Assembly: GCA_017407125.1 (NCBI GenBank)
Contig: JAFQXE010000045.1
Span: 388,948-452,947, forward strand
Direction of reading: 5' to 3'
Origin: Thermoguttaceae bacterium
Lineage (GTDB): Bacteria > Planctomycetota > Planctomycetia > Pirellulales > Thermoguttaceae
DNA length: 64,000 nucleotides
Positions 59,125 through 64,000 of this stretch are shown piece by piece; positions within the stretch are counted from its first letter, which is position 1; each line of letters starts with the position of its first letter. Under the pieces are notes generated by a model. It did no database searches, was not told where the DNA came from, and saw only the letters and a program-made list of their open reading frames with translations. The position numbers and the translations under genes were made by a program.

Positions 59125-60444
59125 TTAGTAGCGGTAGTAATCCGGCTTGAACGGGCCGTTCTTCGGGATTCCAAGGTAGTCCGCCTGTTTCTGGGTCAGC
59201 TTGGACAGCTTCGCGCCGACGGCGTCCAGGTGAAGGCGAGCGACTTCTTCGTCCAGCTTTTTGGGCAGAACGTGAACGCCGAGCGGGTATTTTTCCGGTT
59301 CCGTCCAGAGGGCAACTTGCGCCAGCGTCTGATTGGTGAAGGAGTTGGACATGACGAAGGAGGGGTGACCAGTCGCGCAGCCGAGGTTGACCAGTCGGCC
59401 TTCCGCCAGCAGAAGGATGGAATGTCCGTCCGGGAACGTGTAGCGGTCAACGAGGGGTTTAATCTGGGTTTTGACGATTCCGGGATAGGCTTCCAGACCG
59501 GCGACGTCAACTTCGCAGTCAAAATGCCCGATGTTGCAGACGATAGCGTCCTGCGGCATCTTTTCCATGTGCTTCGCCATGATGATGTCACAGCAACCGG
59601 TGGTCGTAACGAAGATGTTGCCGCGGGTGCAAGCAGTTTCCATGGTTACAACTTCGTAGCCTTCCATCGCAGCCTGAAGAGCGCAGATGGGGTCGATTTC
59701 GGTAATGAGAACTTTCGCGCCGTAGGATTTCATGGACTGGGCGCAGCCCTTGCCGACGTCGCCGTAACCAGCAACGACAACGGTCTTGCCGGCAATCATG
59801 ATGTCGGTAGCGCGTTTGATGCCGTCCGCCAGCGATTCGCGGCAGCCGTAGAGGTTGTCGAACTTGCTCTTTGTAACGGAGTCGTTGACGTTAATGGCGG
59901 GAATGAGCAGTTCGCCTTTGGCCTCCATCTGATAAAGACGGTGAACGCCAGTGGTCGTTTCTTCGGTAATTCCGCGAATTCCCTTTGCCAGTTCCGGATA
60001 CTTTTTGTGAATCATGAGCGTCAAGTCGCCGCCGTCGTCGAGAATCATGTTCAGCGGCTTGCCATCTTTGAAGTACAGCGTCTGCTCGATGCACCAGTCG
60101 TAATCCGCGTCCGTTTCGCCTTTCCATGCGTAGACGGGAACGCCCGCCGCGGCGATAGCGGCAGCAGCGTGATCCTGAGTTGAGAACTTGTTGCAGGACG
60201 ACCATTGAACTTCAGCGCCCAGCTCGACCAGCGTTTCAATCAGAACGGCGGTTTGAATTGTCATGTGCAGACAGCCGGCAATGCGCGCTCCCTTGAGCGG
60301 CTTTTTCGGTCCGTACTTTTTACGCATCGCCATCAGACCTGGCATTTCTTTTTCAGCGAGGATGATTTCTTTGCGACCCCAGTCGGCAAGTTTAATATCA
60401 GCAACCTTGTACGCCGGTTTTTTGGCGGCTTTAGCTTTCGCCAT
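59125..60444 (-). CDS. ahcY: Adenosylhomocysteinase (S-adenosylhomocysteine hydrolase)
   Basis: 439 residues. Hydrolyses S-adenosylhomocysteine to adenosine and homocysteine in the activated methyl cycle; cytoplasmic, tetrameric, tightly bound NAD+. Substrate-domain motifs are GCLHMTIQTAVLIETL and WSSCNKFSTQDHAAAA. The NAD site is VVAGYGDVGKGCAQSMKSYG (~residue 230). HPSFVMSNSFTNQTLAQ and the C-terminal KPDYYRY, which reaches the neighbouring subunit, are intact. The N-terminus is Lys/Ala-rich. AGGAG precedes the ATG, after a leader of about 120 nt in which I see no SAH riboswitch core. Confidence 0.98.
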   Translation of the reverse strand: MAKAKAAKKPAYKVADIKLADWGRKEIILAEKEMPGLMAMRKKYGPKKPLKGARIAGCLHMTIQTAVLIETLVELGAEVQWSSCNKFSTQDHAAAAIAAAGVPVYAWKGETDADYDWCIEQTLYFKDGKPLNMILDDGGDLTLMIHKKYPELAKGIRGITEETTTGVHRLYQMEAKGELLIPAINVNDSVTKSKFDNLYGCRESLADGIKRATDIMIAGKTVVVAGYGDVGKGCAQSMKSYGAKVLITEIDPICALQAAMEGYEVVTMETACTRGNIFVTTTGCCDIIMAKHMEKMPQDAIVCNIGHFDCEVDVAGLEAYPGIVKTQIKPLVDRYTFPDGHSILLLAEGRLVNLGCATGHPSFVMSNSFTNQTLAQVALWTEPEKYPLGVHVLPKKLDEEVARLHLDAVGAKLSKLTQKQADYLGIPKNGPFKPDYYRY

Positions 60445-60569
60445 TGAGTATTCTCCTGTGAATTCAAAAAGGAAATTGAGCGTGGAAGGAACGTCTGGAT
60501 TCCAAATCCGCCTGTAAAAGACGCACGTTCTCCCGAAACGCGAAATAATATTATTATTTTATTTGGAAT

Positions 60570-60597
60570 AATATAGCGAAATTTTATTTTTTTGCAA
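60570..60597 (-). promoter_or_regulatory. Promoter of ahcY
   Basis: On the minus strand: CCCCTA, TTGCAA (60597-60592), a 16-bp spacer and TATATT (60575-60570). It carries the same CCTATTG extension as other promoters here. Confidence 0.65.
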
Positions 60598-60604
60598 TAG
60601 GGGA

Positions 60605-60860
60605 GAGTAATATATTAGGCGAGCCGCGGGCGTTAACCCGTGGGCGTGAGCGGAGCGAACGGAACGGCAAACAAAACGCCGCGCAGTGTGCATAACAAAA
60701 CGACGAAGCGGAAAAAGTCCTCTGGATGGCGCCTGTCTCGGGCGCCTTGTCGGGACAAGAAACAATCTGTTTCGCAGGAATATCAGCCAGAACAACTGGA
60801 TCGCGGCTGTATCAGCCGCCGAATTTCTATACGTTCTTTGCGGCTAAAATTCTTTGCGGA
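60605..60860. repeat. Repeat mosaic upstream of the caspase fusion
   Basis: GGATGGCGCCTGTCTCGGGC, a CTGTTTCGCAGGAATATCAG module, GCGGCTGTATCAGCCGC and TTCTTTGCGGCTAAAATTCT are in the same order as parts of 36830-36920 and 46315-46440. A CGGGCGTTAACCCG palindrome lies near 60628. No gene. Confidence 0.75.
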
Positions 60861-60904
60861 GCTGAATAATTCCCGTTTTTGGGATTTTCTCATCGTCCCA
60901 GCGC

Positions 60905-60933
60905 TTGCAAATATGTCGATTATGAAGTATATT
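60905..60933 (+). promoter_or_regulatory. Probable promoter of the caspase fusion
   Basis: TTGCAA (60905-60910), a 17-bp spacer and TATATT (60928-60933); TATAAT at 60932 is an alternative -10. The leader is about 50 nt with no strong Shine-Dalgarno site. Confidence 0.5.
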
Positions 60934-60987
60934 ATAATACAAAGTGACTTAAATTGCATCACAAATATTAACTAAATACTTCATTCC

Positions 60988-63864
60988 ATGAGAAAAGTTT
61001 TATTCATATTATTGGCTCTGGCGTTGCCGGCTATCCTATTAGCGGCGGAACCGGTGCGGGAATGGACGTCTAAAGACGGGAGAAGAATTCAGGCGGCGTT
61101 TGATTCCGCCAGAGATACCGACCCGGCTACGGTTCCTATGATTAAAAATGGGAAGCGTTATACATATCCGTTTGATAAGCTCTCGAAAGCGGATCAGGAT
61201 TACGTAACGAGGGTTCGTCTAACCGGTCGCAACATTACTGACGGCAATGGTCAAAATGAATCCCGCGCGATGCAAGTCGTTCCGACAAGTCGGCGATACG
61301 CGCTTTTGATTGGCGTTAACGAGTATCCAGAAGAGAAGTTGCTCAAAACTCTTCCCAGCGCCGTAAAGGACATGACGGATCTTGCCGACGCGCTTGAGAA
61401 ATACGCCGGGTTTCCGCGGGAGAACATTACGCTCATGACGGATAAGTCGCCCGAGAATCTGCTTCCGACTCGTGAGAACATTCAGGAACAAATCGCTAAG
61501 ATTCGGGACAAGTTGACGCAAAACGATTTGCTCATTGTCGCCTTTAGCGGGCACGGCGTAACAATTGACTATACAGACGGCGGCGAGGCGCGTCCCTATT
61601 TTTGCGTTCGAGATACTGATTTGCCCGATATCGAAACTCTTTTGAGCCGGAACTGGGTTTTTGAACAGATCGACAAGTGCAAAGCCGACCGGAAAATCTT
61701 TTTCTGCGATGCTTGCCGGACTCTCTATACTACAGACAAACTCATTCAACTTGCTTCCCGGGCTGGGCAAAGCGCCTCGATTCGCTCCCTTGAAGATCCT
61801 TCGGAGTCGTGGGGATACAATTATGTTTTGATGTCATCCTGCGCCAAGGGACAAAACTCGATTGACACCGGCTCGAACGGTTTGTTTACCAGCTATCTTC
61901 TTGAAGGACTTCGCACCAGCGCGGCGGCGCTGCGAGACGGGGATTTAACCGCCTTTTCGTGGTTTGAATATGCGGCGAAAAAGACAGAGACGGCTTCGGA
62001 ACGAATGATTCGGGAGAATCCCGCTCTGGTTATTGGGGCGGAGAAACAAACGCAGCAAACCCCAAGAATCGAATGCCGCGGCGAAATGTCCCGTTTCGTC
62101 ATTGCGAAACTGGATCGGGCAGGGCTGGAAGTCGACGTTCCTCAGAATGTCGAGGACGTGGAAGTTCATGAGTATCAGGTCGGTTCGTTGAAGGTTCGTT
62201 TGCACTCGTCAGGCTCGACGCTTTCGGGCGAAAAGATTTTGGCGGGGAAAATCCAACTTCCGCCAATTCCCAACAAGATTAATGAACTGACAGGCGAAGT
62301 ACGAGGTATTCAAGACGCGCTAACCCGGATGGAAAACGGTACGCATGAAGCAATCCGTGAAGCGGAAAAGACAAAAGTCGACGCTCAGGCGCAGTATGAG
62401 GCGATTAAAATGCGTCGAGACGTGGAGTGGAAGAAGATTTCACCGGAGGTTCAGAACAATCTTGAACAGAGAATCAAAGAGTCTCCGACATCAAAACCGA
62501 CGTCTTTCTCGGCTCTCAGACCGAAAGATATTGGTTTCAGTCAGTTTATCAATCTGGTTCTTTGGGGACAAAAGACGGAGCAGGCGCGTCTTGAACAATT
62601 GCGCGTTGAGGAGGCGCTTAAGGTCGAAATTCAGAAGGAAATAGATCGAATCAAAACAGCTCTTGCCGACAAAACCGGGAAGCTTGATCTGGAAACGAGG
62701 AAATTCCGACAGTCGGTTGTTCAATTCCTTCTCGAACAAACGCCAGGGTGGAAAAAGCCCAACGAGTCTGAAGAAATGGATTATGAATTCCTTACCAAAA
62801 CAATTCCCGCGCTGCTCAAGTACCCGTTTGGTTGGGATGAGGAAAAGTTATATTCACTTGCGGAAACTCTCTGGAAAGAAAGACGACCGTGTGTTTTAGA
62901 ACGAAAAAAAGAAGAAAAAGAAGATGCCCTAAAACGTTTGTCAATTCCGGGAACCAAGGCGGGGGAAAGAATAGTGATCAATATCAACTATGTGGAATTC
63001 GCGTTTAGATGGTGTCCGCCGGGAACATTCACGATGGGTTCGCCGATCGGCGAACCGGGGAAAAAGGAGTTGAGCGAGGCGTTCGATCTTGACTTTGACG
63101 AGATTGAAAAACAGCATAGAGTAACGCTGACCAAAGGCTTTTGGATGATGGAAACGGAGGTTACTGTTGGCATGTTCAAAGCGTTTGTCAGCGAAACTGG
63201 TTATGTTTCTAAAGGGGATACGCCGTATGGCATTGCTGACAATAAGCCAGATCAAGATTCCAAATATTCGTGGCGTAAGCCAGGATTTAGTCAAGACGAT
63301 AATCATCCAGTTACATGCGTTAGCTGGGATGATGCTGAGGAATTTTGTAAATGGCTGTGTATAAAAACCGGACAGATCATAACGCTTCCAACGGAAGCGC
63401 AATGGGAATACGCTTGTCGTGCTGGCAGTACAACAGCCCTCCCGAACGGACCGATTGTGATTAAAGGGCTTAATAACGCTCCAGCTTTAGATCCGATAGC
63501 GTGGTATGGAGGAAACAGCAGTCAGGGATTTAAAGGTTATAGCGGCGCTGATTCCAGTAGTTGGCCGGAAACTCAGTATCGAGGCGGACCATGCGGAACT
63601 CATCCCGTAGGAAAGAAGAACCCGAATAAATGGGGCTTGTACGACATGATTGGCAACGTGTGGGAATGGTGCGCTGACTGGGATGGGGATTATCCCAGCG
63701 ATAGTGTTACAGACCCAGAGGGTCCTTTGAGTGGCTCCGCCCGCGTCGACCGCGGCGGCAGTTGGGACAGCAACGCCTGGCTCTGCCGGTCGGCGAGCCG
63801 CGGCGGCGACTCTCCAGGGAGCCGGGGCTGCGTTCTTGGGTTTCGCTGCGTAAGAGGTCAATAA
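60988..63864 (+). CDS. Secreted caspase-like protease fused to coiled-coil and FGE/C-type-lectin-like domain
   Basis: 958 residues. The signal peptide spans 1-20 (cleavage near LLAA-E). Residues ~22-78 resemble the SLA1-homology domain of planctomycetes (REWTSKDGRRIQAAF, YTYPFDKLSKADQDYV). Residues ~100-365 are a peptidase C14 (caspase/metacaspase) domain: His189 in VAFSGHG and Cys243 in FFCDACRTL form the expected dyad, with SSCAKGQNS and SNGLFTSYLLEGL also typical. Residues ~425-510 and 570-600 are coiled-coil. Residues ~655-958 form an FGE-sulfatase/CLec domain (FAFRWCPPGTFTMG, LPTEAQWEYACRAGSTTA, NKWGLYDMIGNVWEW) paralogous to the protein at 18432-19301. The terminal segment (RGGSWDSNAW...CRSASRGGDSPG...LGFRCV) is strikingly GC-rich and has the layout of diversity-generating-retroelement variable regions. 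The true formylglycine active-site Cys pair seems absent. Export plus protease plus binding domain suggests an extracellular or periplasmic effector; its target is unknown. Confidence 0.9.
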   Translation: MRKVLFILLALALPAILLAAEPVREWTSKDGRRIQAAFDSARDTDPATVPMIKNGKRYTYPFDKLSKADQDYVTRVRLTGRNITDGNGQNESRAMQVVPTSRRYALLIGVNEYPEEKLLKTLPSAVKDMTDLADALEKYAGFPRENITLMTDKSPENLLPTRENIQEQIAKIRDKLTQNDLLIVAFSGHGVTIDYTDGGEARPYFCVRDTDLPDIETLLSRNWVFEQIDKCKADRKIFFCDACRTLYTTDKLIQLASRAGQSASIRSLEDPSESWGYNYVLMSSCAKGQNSIDTGSNGLFTSYLLEGLRTSAAALRDGDLTAFSWFEYAAKKTETASERMIRENPALVIGAEKQTQQTPRIECRGEMSRFVIAKLDRAGLEVDVPQNVEDVEVHEYQVGSLKVRLHSSGSTLSGEKILAGKIQLPPIPNKINELTGEVRGIQDALTRMENGTHEAIREAEKTKVDAQAQYEAIKMRRDVEWKKISPEVQNNLEQRIKESPTSKPTSFSALRPKDIGFSQFINLVLWGQKTEQARLEQLRVEEALKVEIQKEIDRIKTALADKTGKLDLETRKFRQSVVQFLLEQTPGWKKPNESEEMDYEFLTKTIPALLKYPFGWDEEKLYSLAETLWKERRPCVLERKKEEKEDALKRLSIPGTKAGERIVININYVEFAFRWCPPGTFTMGSPIGEPGKKELSEAFDLDFDEIEKQHRVTLTKGFWMMETEVTVGMFKAFVSETGYVSKGDTPYGIADNKPDQDSKYSWRKPGFSQDDNHPVTCVSWDDAEEFCKWLCIKTGQIITLPTEAQWEYACRAGSTTALPNGPIVIKGLNNAPALDPIAWYGGNSSQGFKGYSGADSSSWPETQYRGGPCGTHPVGKKNPNKWGLYDMIGNVWEWCADWDGDYPSDSVTDPEGPLSGSARVDRGGSWDSNAWLCRSASRGGDSPGSRGCVLGFRCVRGQ

Positions 63865-63913
63865 TCTATTTGTGACACTTTCGGAGTTACTGTAATAAAG
63901 TCAAGTAGGCGAA

Positions 63914-63951
63914 TAAGAAAAATTTTGAATAAAAATCAAAAATTTTCTTAC
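63914..63951. terminator. AT-rich hairpin after the caspase fusion
   Basis: TAAGAAAAATTTTGA (63914-63928) pairs with TCAAAAATTTTCTTA (63936-63950) with one mismatch. It has no strong T-run beyond the stem; a terminator is possible but not certain. The remaining bases to 64000 show no gene start. Confidence 0.45.
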
Positions 63952-64000
63952 ACGATTTGGCTTGTTGAACTAAGCATAAAACATATTATCCCTTGTCGGC

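Noticed and set aside
60445..60569. SAH or SAM riboswitch in the ahcY leader
   Set aside because: The leader has short complementary stretches, but I do not find the conserved core of either class.
63865..64000. Template repeat or reverse transcriptase of a DGR
   Set aside because: The 136 bases after the caspase fusion show neither; only an AT-rich hairpin is visible. The DGR idea rests on the target gene alone.

Overview
The window looks like chromosome from a planctomycete (Planctomycetota), judged from gene content alone. Pointers are an exported caspase with an SLA1-homology-like domain fused to a formylglycine-enzyme-like (FGE-like) domain, a hydrazine-synthase-alpha-like propeller cytochrome, a prenyltransferase-repeat/DUF4159 protein, an ExeA-like ATPase, a C_GCAxxG_C_C protein, a DUF6268-like outer-membrane protein and patchy use of Shine-Dalgarno sites. 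Outer-membrane and Tat-exported proteins indicate a diderm cell. The genes are mostly housekeeping plus exported proteins of unknown role. There is no rRNA, CRISPR array, transposase or phage module.

Layout. 1-5.5 kb: tRNA-Lys, a small membrane protein, serS and polA. 5.5-9.7 kb: an AT-richer accessory patch with an AlbA_2/Schlafen-like protein, a membrane protein, two tandemly duplicated small genes and another small orphan. 10-17 kb: tRNA-Arg, the propeller cytochrome, a polytopic membrane protein and gnd. 17-26.7 kb: an ECF-type sigma factor, a membrane-anchored FGE-like protein, a large exported protein, the ExeA-like ATPase and two proteins of unknown function. 27-37.7 kb: guaB overlapped by an exported Pro/Ala-rich protein, a sodium:solute symporter, a YhcH-family protein, an oligopeptide-type ABC permease translationally coupled to the DUF4159 protein, and a corrinoid protein. 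37.9-46 kb: a complete F-type ATP synthase operon (atpZ, I, B, E, F, H, A, G, D, C) with a promoter and a terminator. 47-58.7 kb: an ankyrin membrane protein, a C_GCAxxG_C_C protein, a MoxR ATPase, two related orphan proteins, a beta-barrel protein, a SYLF protein, a LOG protein and a Tat-exported TIM-barrel isomerase. 59-64 kb: ahcY and the secreted caspase-FGE fusion.

The non-coding DNA is unusually structured. Almost every long gap is a mosaic of short dispersed palindromes and iterated 7-11 bp repeats. One larger stem-loop element occurs four times: its flanks are conserved while its long stem varies in sequence. Iterated repeats also form the 5' leaders of serS and moxR and part of the polA coding sequence. 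Several promoters share a CCTATTG extension of the -35 box.

The most interesting candidate system is the exported caspase-coiled-coil-FGE protein at the right edge. Its last ~40 codons resemble the variable region of a diversity-generating retroelement target. Any reverse transcriptase or template repeat would lie outside this window.
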